From positions 1,021,001-1,085,000 of the forward strand of contig NZ_FNZQ01000001.1 in the NCBI RefSeq assembly GCF_900109285.1: a DNA stretch of 64,000 nucleotides. The letters are read 5' to 3'. This document shows, in pieces, positions 41,005 to 50,316 of this stretch (the first letter of the stretch is position 1; each line of letters opens with the position of its first letter). The position numbers and the translations under genes are program-made. The stretch comes from Jannaschia helgolandensis (GTDB lineage: Bacteria; Pseudomonadota; Alphaproteobacteria; Rhodobacterales; Rhodobacteraceae). The notes under the pieces are model-generated. The model was not told the origin of the DNA, made no database searches, and saw only the letters and a list, made by a program, of their open reading frames with translations.

Positions 41005-41775
41005 TCAGCCTGTTACCACGACGCCGCCGTCCACGACCATGGCCTGCCCCGTCATCATGCGGGACGCGTCGGAGGACAGAAAAAGCGTAGGGTTAACAAT
41101 GTCCTTCGGTTTCAGGTAGTCCTTGAGGCACTGTCGCTCCAGATGCGCGGCGAGGCTGTCGGGATCGGCCCAGAGGTCCAGCTGCTTCTGCGTCAGGACC
41201 CAGCCGGGGGCGAGGGCGTTGACGCGGATGCGGTCAGGGCCGAATTCCCGCGCGAGGGATCGCGTCATGCCTGTGATGCCGGCGTTTGCGGCGGTGTAGA
41301 TCGGATAGCCGGCGTTGCCCATCATGTAGGAGACCGAGGAAAAGTTGACGATGTGTCCGTAGCCAACTGATTTCATGTATGAAATCGCATGCTGGCAGGC
41401 AAAGAAATAGGCTTTTAGGTTGATCGCCACGGACCAGTCCCAGAAGTCCTCGTCGACCTGCTCAGTAGTGTGACGCTTGTCGTTGGCGGCGTTGTTGACA
41501 AGCCGCGTAATCGGGCCGTGGGCGGCGGCGGCGGTGTCGATTGCGGCGCGCAGGGCGGCGACGTCGGTAATGTCGCCCTGAATGAAAAGCGGTTTCTTGC
41601 CCGTAGCTTGCGCAACCTTCTCGACAAACCCGGACGCATCGGACCGTCCGATAAAGGCGACCTTTGCGCCCTGTCGCAGGAAGCCTTCGGTCAGGTCCGC
41701 GCCGATGCCGGATCCGCCCCCGGTTATGAAGACGGAGGCGCCGTTCAGGTCGGGATATGTGGCTGTCTGGGTCAT
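41005..41775 (-). CDS. SDR-family galactose 1-dehydrogenase-like protein
   Basis: 256 aa from the ATG at 41775. Short-chain dehydrogenase with ITGGGSGIGADL, NNAANDKRH, FSSVSYMMGNAGYPIYTAANAG and APGWVLTQKQL, a layout shared with sugar 1-dehydrogenases of the galactose/xylose type. In this operon it should oxidise D-galactose to the lactone. The active site has Tyr160, but Asn164 replaces the usual catalytic lysine (YTAAN). Preceded by an inverted repeat at 41826. Confidence 0.78.
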   Translation of the reverse strand: MTQTATYPDLNGASVFITGGGSGIGADLTEGFLRQGAKVAFIGRSDASGFVEKVAQATGKKPLFIQGDITDVAALRAAIDTAAAAHGPITRLVNNAANDKRHTTEQVDEDFWDWSVAINLKAYFFACQHAISYMKSVGYGHIVNFSSVSYMMGNAGYPIYTAANAGITGMTRSLAREFGPDRIRVNALAPGWVLTQKQLDLWADPDSLAAHLERQCLKDYLKPKDIVNPTLFLSSDASRMMTGQAMVVDGGVVVTG

Positions 41776-41825
41776 GAATTCATCCCTGTCATTTGGTATA
41801 TTACGACGGTGCATACGAAGGTATT

Positions 41826-41844
41826 ACATGGGTCATACCCATGT
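41826..41844. promoter_or_regulatory. Perfect inverted repeat upstream of the galactose-dehydrogenase-like gene
   Basis: ACATGGGT (41826-41833), CAT spacer, ACCCATGT (41837-41844). It lies in the 82-base space after GH36, the largest gap in this part of the operon, about 50 bases upstream of the SDR start. It may be an operator of an internal promoter or an mRNA hairpin. Confidence 0.45.
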
Positions 41845-41857
41845 GCGCCTCTGCCCG

Positions 41858-44035
41858 TCACAACCGATGCCCTTCGATGACCCATATCGTGTCCGGGAAA
41901 TTCCAGGGCAGGACAATGCCGTGATGCATCAGCCATGCGCCCGACATCTCGATCGCGTCGTTCTTGAGGATCGGGGTGCCGCGCGACAGGGCCGGGGCGT
42001 TCGCGCGGTTGATGAGTTCGACGCGGTAGCGGGCGTCCGGGTCCAGCGCGGTCAGGCGCAGGGGACGTGGCGCGATCTGGGCGGAGGTTCCTGCCTTGCC
42101 CGCGAAGACGACGAAGCGGTGGCCGTCGCGGGGCATCTGCTGTTCGGCCAGAACGGTCGGGTCCGGGCTGTCGAGGCGCAGGATGTCGGCGTCCAGCATC
42201 CAGTCGCGATTGCGCTTCCACCATGCGGTGACCTCGGTCAGGACGGCGGTTTCCCGGTCGTCCAGTTCGCGGGGATCCATCTCGAACCCCATGTGACGCT
42301 GGGCGGCGACCCAGGCGCGGACCGAAATGTCGAGGGTCCTGCCGCTCGTGTGGCAGCGGCGCGGGCCGACGTGGCTGCCACTGACGGCCATCGGCAGGAA
42401 CAGGGCGGCGTCGTGCTGGATGCGCATCCGCTCCAGAGCATCGTTGCTGTCAGACAGCCAGACCCGCTGCGTGCGTTTCAGGATGCCGAAGTCGATGCGG
42501 CCGCCACCGGAGGCGCAGCTTTCGATCTCGACCTGCGGAAAGTCGGCGCGCAGACGATCGATCAGGGCATAGCTGCCGCGCGTCTGATCTGCGTCGGGCA
42601 TCGGCAGGACGCGGTTGTGGTCCCATTTGATGTAGTCGATGTCGTGTTGCGACAGGATCGCGGCCATGCGGTCGTAGATGAAGTCGCGGACCTCGGGCAG
42701 GGCCATGTTCAGGGCCTTCTGCTGGCGGCCCAGGGTCTGATCCTCTGACCCGAGCGCCCAGTCGGGGTGGGCGCGGTGGATGTCGCTGTCCGGGTTGATC
42801 ATCTCCGGCTCGAACCAGATGCCGAAGGTCATGCCCTCGGATTGCACATGGTCGATCAGCGGACCGAGGCCATCGGGGTATTTGCGCGGGTCGACCGTCC
42901 AGTCCGACAGGCTGCGGGTGTCGTCGTCGCGGTTGCCGAACCAGCCGTCGTCGAGGACAAAGCGTTCCGCGCCCAGTTTGGCGGCGCGGGTGGCAATGTC
43001 CTTCAGGATCGGCAGCTTGTGGTCGAAATAGATCGCTTCCCAGCAGTTGTAGTGCACCGGGCGTGGTGTGGCAGGCCGGGGCCATGTGACGATGCGATCG
43101 CGCAGGTGGCGCTGGAACGACACCGCGCAGCCGTTCAGGCCGGTCTGGGAATAGGTGACGTAGAGGCTGGCGGATTCGAAGCGCTTCCCGGCGTGGGTCT
43201 CCATCCGGGCGGCGTGGCCCCATTGGATCTGGCGGCGTCCGTCGGGCAACTCCTCGGCAATCATCCTGTGACCGCCGGACCAGCCGTAGTGGAAGCCGTA
43301 GGCCTCGCCCTGCGTGTTGGTCGCACCGAAACACGGGATCAGCAGGCCGGGAAAATGTTCGTGGCCGGTACGGCCGGTGCGGTTTTCGCGGTAGCGCATG
43401 CCGGGGGACCATGCGGTGCGGTTGAGTTGGAACTCGCCGCACCAGCGGCCCGAGACGTCTATCATCTCCGATGATTGCTGCGGTGCGGGCAGGACCGGGC
43501 CTGCCAGCCAGTGCAGATGGATGGACTTCCTGGCCTCGAGGATCGTCTTGCAGGTGATGATCCGGGTCGAGGAGTCGGGCACGAAGCGGAAGGTCAGCGT
43601 CAGGCCGTTGGCGTCGTCGGAGTAGATGAGCGTGAGGCCATCGGAGGTATCGTCGGACGCAAAGGTAAAGCGCGGCAGCAGGGGCGATCCATCGTGGCCG
43701 CGCAGGATCATGCCGGGCTGGCCGGGGAAGCTCCGCGACGCTTCGGGGCAGAGCGACAGGTCGGGGTTCGCATCCAGCATACCGCCGGTGATGTCGATCT
43801 GGTCGGCCCGCGCGAGGGTTTCAAGCGGCGCGTCGGATGGCAGGGGCGGTCCCCAGTAGATGACTTGCGGCAGCCGGTCGCCTTCGGCGGCGAAGGCCAT
43901 CGTCTGACGCGCACCGGTTTCCGGGTCGTGGTCGTCGATGCGCCACGTGCGGACCGGTTCGGCGGGTTCGGGCGCGGACGCACCAAGGGGAAGTGCCGAC
44001 GCAGGCAATGCGTCAGAAAAAGTATCAGGGGACAT
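41858..44035 (-). CDS. GH36 alpha-galactosidase
   Basis: 725 aa from the ATG at 44035. GH36 layout: an N-terminal beta-sandwich, then a TIM barrel with FVLDDGWFGNRDDD, nucleophile Asp near residue 470 in DYIKWDHNR, ESCASGGGRID, and acid/base Asp near 527 in LSDSNDALERM. No signal peptide, so it works on imported oligosaccharides such as melibiose or raffinose-type sugars. It lies 23 bases after the inner permease gene. Confidence 0.92.
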   Translation of the reverse strand: MSPDTFSDALPASALPLGASAPEPAEPVRTWRIDDHDPETGARQTMAFAAEGDRLPQVIYWGPPLPSDAPLETLARADQIDITGGMLDANPDLSLCPEASRSFPGQPGMILRGHDGSPLLPRFTFASDDTSDGLTLIYSDDANGLTLTFRFVPDSSTRIITCKTILEARKSIHLHWLAGPVLPAPQQSSEMIDVSGRWCGEFQLNRTAWSPGMRYRENRTGRTGHEHFPGLLIPCFGATNTQGEAYGFHYGWSGGHRMIAEELPDGRRQIQWGHAARMETHAGKRFESASLYVTYSQTGLNGCAVSFQRHLRDRIVTWPRPATPRPVHYNCWEAIYFDHKLPILKDIATRAAKLGAERFVLDDGWFGNRDDDTRSLSDWTVDPRKYPDGLGPLIDHVQSEGMTFGIWFEPEMINPDSDIHRAHPDWALGSEDQTLGRQQKALNMALPEVRDFIYDRMAAILSQHDIDYIKWDHNRVLPMPDADQTRGSYALIDRLRADFPQVEIESCASGGGRIDFGILKRTQRVWLSDSNDALERMRIQHDAALFLPMAVSGSHVGPRRCHTSGRTLDISVRAWVAAQRHMGFEMDPRELDDRETAVLTEVTAWWKRNRDWMLDADILRLDSPDPTVLAEQQMPRDGHRFVVFAGKAGTSAQIAPRPLRLTALDPDARYRVELINRANAPALSRGTPILKNDAIEMSGAWLMHHGIVLPWNFPDTIWVIEGHRL

Positions 44036-44058
44036 GGGCAGTCTCGGGTCGGTCGGTG

Positions 44059-44907
44059 TTACTTGACGGCGCCCAGCGTGAGGCCCGCGACGAAGTGTTT
44101 CTGCATCAGGAAGAACATCGCCACCGGCGGCAGGGCCGCGACGATGCTGCCCGCGCTCATCAGATGATAGGCGGCGCGGAACTGGCTGTTGAAGGCGGTG
44201 ATGCCCGCCGTGACCGGCTGGCTGTCGGGGCCCTGGGTCAGGACGATGGCCCAGAAGTAGTCGTTCCAGATGAAGGTGAAGATCAGGACGGCGAGGGCGG
44301 CGACGGCGGGCTTCATCAGCGGCATGACGACATACCAGAAGATGCGCCACTCCGACACGCCTTCGACGCGTGCTGCCTCGATCAGGGGAAACGGCAGGGC
44401 GCGGATGAAGTTGCGCATGAAGAGCGTGCAGAACCCGGTCTGGAAGGCGATGTGAAACAGGATCAGCCCGGTCTTGGTGTCATAGAGGCCGAGGTCGATG
44501 GTGAAGTCGCGGACCGGCACCATCAGGATCTGGAAGGGCACGAAGTTGCCCGCGATGAACAGGAAGAACAGGAACAGGTTGCCCTTGAAGCGGTAGATGC
44601 CCAGCGCGAAACCGGTCATGCTCGACAGGGCGATGGTGCCGATGACGGTGGGCACGGTGATCAGCAGCGAATTCCACAGATAACGCGGCATGTCGCTGTC
44701 GAAGAAAACCTTGCCGTAGTTTTCGAACAGGTCGAACGAGCCGGGGACGCCCCAGTAGTTGCCATTGGTGAAATCGCTGTCGGGCTTGATCGAGAACAGC
44801 ATCACTGCGATCAGCGGCAACAGCCACAGAATGAGCGCGAAGGGCAGCAGGGCCTGATAGGTCAGTTGCCACTGGCGCGAGGATTTCTGGATCGGAGTCG
44901 GGAACAT
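44059..44907 (-). CDS. Carbohydrate ABC transporter permease, MalG type
   Basis: 282 aa, six membrane helices, with the cytosolic EAA loop EAARVEGVSEWRIFWYVVMP that docks to the ATPase. The N-terminal PLIAVMLFSIKPDSDF is typical of MalG/UgpE partners. It is directly adjacent to the MmcQ-like gene and separated by it from its MalF-type partner. Part of the galactoside importer. Confidence 0.92.
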   Translation of the reverse strand: MFPTPIQKSSRQWQLTYQALLPFALILWLLPLIAVMLFSIKPDSDFTNGNYWGVPGSFDLFENYGKVFFDSDMPRYLWNSLLITVPTVIGTIALSSMTGFALGIYRFKGNLFLFFLFIAGNFVPFQILMVPVRDFTIDLGLYDTKTGLILFHIAFQTGFCTLFMRNFIRALPFPLIEAARVEGVSEWRIFWYVVMPLMKPAVAALAVLIFTFIWNDYFWAIVLTQGPDSQPVTAGITAFNSQFRAAYHLMSAGSIVAALPPVAMFFLMQKHFVAGLTLGAVK

Positions 44908-45288
44908 TTATTGGGCCTCCAGATCGCGGCGGGCGGCTGCGGGCAGGGTGGCCTGCATCTTCTTGGTCAGGCCCGCGCGGATCGTGTCATAGCTGACGGC
45001 GATGCGGTGGGCGGCCTCGCTTTCGTCCAGCGACGCGAGGTCGAGGCGGACCCACGCGCCGCGGAAGTAGGCCGGTTTGCCTGCGGCCCCCGTCTCGATC
45101 AGCATCCGGGCCATTTCGGTGTCGGCGCAGCGCACGACGGCGTGGTCATCGTTGGTCGCACGCTGATCGGTGTGCCCGAAGCAGGCGAACATCTTGCCGC
45201 CGATCTTCCACGCGTCGAGTTCGCCGGGACCGGACAGGACGGCACCGGGGTGGGCGGCGCAGAGGGTGTCGAACTGGGCGCGGGTCAT
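44908..45288 (-). CDS. MmcQ/YjbR family protein
   Basis: 126 aa from the ATG at 45288. MmcQ/YjbR fold with a double-wing motif: LDAWKIGGKMFACFGH, YFRGAWVRLDL, and the C-terminal YDTIRAGLTKKM. The molecular role of the family is not settled, although DNA binding has been proposed. The gene sits between the two permease genes of one ABC importer, overlapping one by four bases and abutting the other, so it is co-translated with a transporter it is not known to serve. Confidence 0.85.
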   Translation of the reverse strand: MTRAQFDTLCAAHPGAVLSGPGELDAWKIGGKMFACFGHTDQRATNDDHAVVRCADTEMARMLIETGAAGKPAYFRGAWVRLDLASLDESEAAHRIAVSYDTIRAGLTKKMQATLPAAARRDLEAQ

Positions 45289-46232
45289 CGCGCGGCCCTT
45301 TCGTCTTTCCACATGCTCCAGAGGAAGTAGCTGATGAACACCAGCATGATCAGGAACAGGATAACTGCGATGGCGGCGCCATAACCCATGCGGAAGCCGA
45401 ATTCGGCGAGGGCTTTCTCGAACATGTAGAACGACAGCACGCGGGTCGATCCGAAGGGGCCGCCGTTGGTCATGATCGAGATCAGGTCGAAGGATCGCAG
45501 CGCGCCGATGATGGTGACGACGAAGGCGATGAAGGTGGCGGGCTTGAGTTGCGGAATGATGATGTACCACAGCATCTTCCAGCGTTTCGCGCCGTCCAGC
45601 CGTGCCGCCTCGATCTGTTCGGGGTCCATGGCGTTGAGGCCGGTGAGGTAGAGGATCATGCAATATGCCGTCTGCGGCCAGAGACCCGCAGCAATGATGC
45701 CGTAGGTCGCCGTCTCCGGGCTGCCGAGGATGTTGACGCCTTCAATGCCGATCCAGCCGAGCATGACCGCCAGAAGGCCGTCGTTGGGCAGATAGAACCA
45801 CGAGAACACGAGGCCGACGACGACCTGGCTGATCACGAAAGGGAAGAAGAACAGCGACTTGTACAGGCGGATGCCGGTCACGGTCTGGTTCAGGAACAGC
45901 GCGATGGCGAGGCCCATCGGGATCGCCAGAAGATAGAGGAACAGCCAGCGCACGTTGTTCCACAGGCTGATCTCGAAGTTCCGGTCGGTCGCCAGTTCTC
46001 GGTAGTTGCCGAGGCCGATGAACTGCCCCTGTTCGGACAGGTCGCCCAGGCCGTCCCAGCGATAGAGACTGACCTGAAAGGACTGGAAGATCGGAATGAT
46101 GACATAGGCCGAGAAGAACAGGATGCCCGGCAGCAGGAACAGCCACGGGGTGATCGCGATCTCGTTGCGCTTGTACCAGCCACGCTTTGCCGCCGGGGGG
46201 TGGAGGTCGGGGACGACGGGAGCGTTGGTCAT
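45285..46232 (-). CDS. Carbohydrate ABC transporter permease, MalF type
   Basis: 315 aa, six membrane helices. EAA loop EAARLDGAKRWKMLWYIIIP; the N-terminal WLFLLPGILFFSAYVIIPI matches UgpA/MalF-type permeases. It is separated from the binding-protein gene by 140 bases that hold two strong hairpins. Confidence 0.92.
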   Translation of the reverse strand: MTNAPVVPDLHPPAAKRGWYKRNEIAITPWLFLLPGILFFSAYVIIPIFQSFQVSLYRWDGLGDLSEQGQFIGLGNYRELATDRNFEISLWNNVRWLFLYLLAIPMGLAIALFLNQTVTGIRLYKSLFFFPFVISQVVVGLVFSWFYLPNDGLLAVMLGWIGIEGVNILGSPETATYGIIAAGLWPQTAYCMILYLTGLNAMDPEQIEAARLDGAKRWKMLWYIIIPQLKPATFIAFVVTIIGALRSFDLISIMTNGGPFGSTRVLSFYMFEKALAEFGFRMGYGAAIAVILFLIMLVFISYFLWSMWKDERAAR

Positions 46233-46314
46233 ATGGATGCCTCCGGGTCAGGGGCGTGGTGTCTGCGGCACATTCGGAAGCCTGTCAGCTTGCGGATACG
46301 TCGGCTGGTGGGAT

Positions 46315-46363
46315 GCACCCACCCTGCGAGAGGTGGGTGCAAGAGGCGGGGCAGAACCCCGCC
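46315..46363 (-). repeat. Tandem hairpins between binding-protein and permease genes
   Basis: Stem 1: GCACCCACC (46315-46323) / GGTGGGTGC (46332-46340). Stem 2: GGCGGGG (46345-46351) / CCCCGCC (46357-46363), nine bases after the binding-protein stop. Such hairpins after a binding-protein gene usually protect its mRNA end or partly stop transcription, so that more binding protein than permease is made. Confidence 0.6.
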
Positions 46364-46372
46364 CTGCGTCGA

Positions 46373-47614
46373 TTATTGCGCGTAAATGCGCTGACGGGCC
46401 TGCTCAAGGCGTTGCAGGATGTCGTCGAGGTTGTCGGGGAACACCATGAACTCCTGCAGGCCTTCCATGCCGACCGACGCCATTTCCGCCGGGAAATCCC
46501 GGTCGAAGAACTGGGCGATGCCGCCCTTGGCATTGTTGGTCAGCATCTCGAAGCCCTGATTCAGGAATTCGTCGTCATCGACCGAGGAGGCCGCGTTGAC
46601 CGGAAGCTGGCCCAGCGCATCGCCCGCATTGATCTTGGTCTGGACGTCGGCGGTGGTCACGAACTTGAGGAATTCGCGCGCGGCTTCCTTGTTCGAGGCC
46701 CCCGAAGGGATATGGAACGTGTCGATCGGCGCATCCTCGCCCTGCGGAATGCCTTCCGTGATGATCGGGAACTGGTAGAAGTCGATCTGATCATCCGTCA
46801 GGCCCGCTTCGCGCATCGGCGCCACGGCAAAGTTGCCGATCAGATAGGCAGTGGCTTCGCCGTTGACCATGAAGGGCAGCGCCTCCTGCCAGGAGTAGTT
46901 CTGGTGGTCGGGCAGGAAGGCCCCCATGTCGATCAGCTTGCGCCAGTTGGCAAAGGTATCGCGGACGCGCTGATCGGTCCATTCGACCTCACCCTGCGCC
47001 AGTTGCATGTGAAAGTCGAAGCCGTTGGTCCGCATGTTCATATAGTCGAACCAGCCGCCTGCGGTCCAAAGGAACTTGGTGCCGATGGCATAGCAGGAGC
47101 GGCCCGAATCGATGATGACCTGGCAGTTCGCGATCTCCTGCTCGAAGGTCTCCGGCTCTTCCAGACCCAGTTCTGCGAAGATATCCTCGCGGTAATAGAG
47201 GCCCCAGTTATAGTAGGTATAGGGCACGCCCCATTGCTTGTCGTCGATGGTCAGCGCGCCCTTGACGGCGTCCAGACCCTCGATATCGCCCCAGAGGTCC
47301 GACACGTCTTCGAACAGACCGGCATTGACATAGGGGCCCATGCGGTTGGCGGCATACCAGTTGATGACGTCGGGCGGGTTGGCGGTCAGCGCATTGCGGA
47401 TCTGACCTTTCCAGCCGTCGCGGTCGACGACTTCCAGTTCGATGTTCAGGTCGGGGTGCATTTCGCCGAAGTCGGCGACAAGACCCTCCATCACCGCGCG
47501 GGGCGCAGGGTTCGACATGTCGGATACGATCCGCATATCGCCGGACAGGGGGTTGGCGAAAGCAACGCCGGTCATGATGGTGGAAGCGGCAAGAGCCGTC
47601 AGAATGGATCGCAT
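46373..47614 (-). CDS. Extracellular sugar-binding protein of the ABC importer (family 1)
   Basis: 413 aa with a signal peptide (MRSILTALAASTIMTGVAFA). Family 1 solute-binding protein: IELEVVDRDGWKGQIRNALTANPPDVINW, AVKGALTIDDKQWGVPYTYYNWGLYYREDIF (only key parts given), and EAARVF-like hinge regions such as SNKEAAREFLKFV. It delivers a mono- or oligosaccharide, most likely a galactoside. GGGAGG five bases before the ATG; divergent from the IclR regulator. Confidence 0.9.
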   Translation of the reverse strand: MRSILTALAASTIMTGVAFANPLSGDMRIVSDMSNPAPRAVMEGLVADFGEMHPDLNIELEVVDRDGWKGQIRNALTANPPDVINWYAANRMGPYVNAGLFEDVSDLWGDIEGLDAVKGALTIDDKQWGVPYTYYNWGLYYREDIFAELGLEEPETFEQEIANCQVIIDSGRSCYAIGTKFLWTAGGWFDYMNMRTNGFDFHMQLAQGEVEWTDQRVRDTFANWRKLIDMGAFLPDHQNYSWQEALPFMVNGEATAYLIGNFAVAPMREAGLTDDQIDFYQFPIITEGIPQGEDAPIDTFHIPSGASNKEAAREFLKFVTTADVQTKINAGDALGQLPVNAASSVDDDEFLNQGFEMLTNNAKGGIAQFFDRDFPAEMASVGMEGLQEFMVFPDNLDDILQRLEQARQRIYAQ

Positions 47615-47639
47615 GAATTCCTCCCGAATTGCGTCCCGA

Positions 47640-47660
47640 TGGTTCCATTTAATGAAACCA
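47640..47660. promoter_or_regulatory. Candidate IclR-type operator
   Basis: 21-base palindrome TGGTTCCATT-T-AATGAAACCA in the divergent promoter region; nine of ten half-site positions pair. IclR-family regulators bind such GG(T)TTC-ATT palindromes. It is 26 bases from the binding-protein start and 74 from the regulator, placed to control both. Confidence 0.65.
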
Positions 47661-47733
47661 AGTTTCTTATGTTGAAAACTGTGCGGCGTTCTGCCTAGGC
47701 TGTCAACAGCTTTGCGGAGGGAGGTCCGGCGGC

Positions 47734-48552
47734 GTGAACATCCAGACAGACACCAGCACCGTCACAGGCCGCGACGGCAGCGACGGGACCGTGGGCAAGG
47801 CCCTTGGCGTTCTCGATCGCGTGGCGGCCTTCGGTCGTCCGGTCCGGTTCACGGAGCTGTTGGAGGTGTCGCCGTTTCCCAAGGCGACGCTGTACCGTCT
47901 GCTGCAGACCCTGACCAAACAGGGGATGCTGGGGTTCGACCCCGAACGGGGCACCTATGTGCCGGGGTTGCGGCTGGTGCGGATGGCGCATGCGGCCTGG
48001 GCGCAGTCGAGTCTGGCCCCGATCGCGCGGTCGCATCTGGATCGCCTGAGCCGCGCGGTCGGCGAGACGGTGCATCTGGCGCAACTGGACGGCGGCCACG
48101 TTCTGTATGTCGACAAGCGCAACGCGGTGCGCCCGGTGCCGATGTATTCCGAAGCCGGCAAGATCGGCCCGGCCTATTGCACGGGGGTCGGCAAGGCGAT
48201 GCTGGCATTCCTGCCCGAGGCCGAGCGCGAGGCGGCGCTGGTCCAGCAAAGCTGGCATCGGTTCACGCCCAATACGCTGACGGATGCCGACGCGATGCGG
48301 GCCGAACTGGACGTGATTCGCACCGAGGGAAACGCCTTCGACCGCGAGGAGCACGAGCCGGGCATTCATTGCATCGCCATGCCGGTCCTGTCGCAGGGCG
48401 GTCGCGTTCTGGGCGCCGTGTCGGTCACATCGTCGACGGACCGGGGCACATTGGAGAATCTGAAGCGCCATCTGCCGCACTTGCGGCAGGCGGTGGACAG
48501 AATTGCCGGGGAAGTCCGCGACTGGCGCTTCCCCGATCAGACAGAGGGATAG
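47734..48552 (+). CDS. IclR-family transcriptional regulator
   Basis: 272 aa from the GTG at 47734. N-terminal winged helix-turn-helix (LGVLDRVAAFGRPVRFTELLE, FPKATLYRLLQTLTKQGML; key parts), then an IclR effector domain with VHLAQLDGGHVLYVDKR, GPAYCTGVGKAMLAFLP and GIHCIAMPVL. Probably senses a sugar or sugar acid and controls the divergent galactoside operon and the ATPase five bases downstream. Confidence 0.9.
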   Translation: MNIQTDTSTVTGRDGSDGTVGKALGVLDRVAAFGRPVRFTELLEVSPFPKATLYRLLQTLTKQGMLGFDPERGTYVPGLRLVRMAHAAWAQSSLAPIARSHLDRLSRAVGETVHLAQLDGGHVLYVDKRNAVRPVPMYSEAGKIGPAYCTGVGKAMLAFLPEAEREAALVQQSWHRFTPNTLTDADAMRAELDVIRTEGNAFDREEHEPGIHCIAMPVLSQGGRVLGAVSVTSSTDRGTLENLKRHLPHLRQAVDRIAGEVRDWRFPDQTEG

Positions 48553-48557
48553 ATCGG

Positions 48558-49613
<1,056 letters not shown>

Positions 49614-49707
49614 GCAGACGCGGCCATGTGCGGACACACAAAACCGAGACTGAGCGATTGACGCAGGCCTCGCCAGCGCGTTCACATGGGCGTCACGCTG
49701 GCCCGTC

Positions 49708-50316
49708 ATGGCAGGGACACGTCGCATGGGAGGGCACGTGGGAGGACTTCTGACGATCATCCGCACACTGGGAGCGGTCAACGCCGGTGCGCTGGCCGTG
49801 GGCCGCTGGGTCGGCATCGCCTGCATGGCGTTGATGGTCGTGTTCATACTGGTGCAGGTCTTCTGGCGCTATGTGCTGAACAATCCGCTGCCCTGGCCGG
49901 AAGAAGCCGCGCGCTTTCTGATGCTGTGGTTGATGGTCGTGGCCCCGACGGCGCTGCGCCGGGGCGGGTTCGTCGCCATCGACATGATACAACTGGCCCT
50001 GCCGCGCTTTGTCGGCGGGGTGCTGAACCTGATCCTGTTGCTGCTGGCGCTTCTGGTGCTGGTCTTCGCCGTCAGGATCGGGTGGTCCGAGGTCACGGGC
50101 TTTTCGGGCCGTTTCGCAACTTCGTCGCTGTATTATCCGACCGTCGATGGCTGGGAAAAGGTGCCGCGCAGCTGGATGATGGCGTCGCTGCTCGTCGGGT
50201 TCATAATGCTGACCTCGGTCACGGTGGAGCTGATCCTGCGGCAGATCGCCACATTGGCCGGAAGGGACGACGATCTGCCGGTCATCCCCGAGACCGAAAT
50301 GGTAGGGGCCGAATAG
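49708..50316 (+). CDS. TRAP transporter small permease (DctQ)
   Basis: 202 aa by the ATG at 49708; ATG at 49726 or GTG at 49738 (GGGAGG upstream) may be the real start. Four membrane helices with the DctQ motif NPLPWPEEAARFLMLWLMVV and RRGGFVAIDM. First gene of a dctQ-dctM-dctP unit. Substrate unknown. Confidence 0.87.
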   Translation: MAGTRRMGGHVGGLLTIIRTLGAVNAGALAVGRWVGIACMALMVVFILVQVFWRYVLNNPLPWPEEAARFLMLWLMVVAPTALRRGGFVAIDMIQLALPRFVGGVLNLILLLLALLVLVFAVRIGWSEVTGFSGRFATSSLYYPTVDGWEKVPRSWMMASLLVGFIMLTSVTVELILRQIATLAGRDDDLPVIPETEMVGAE

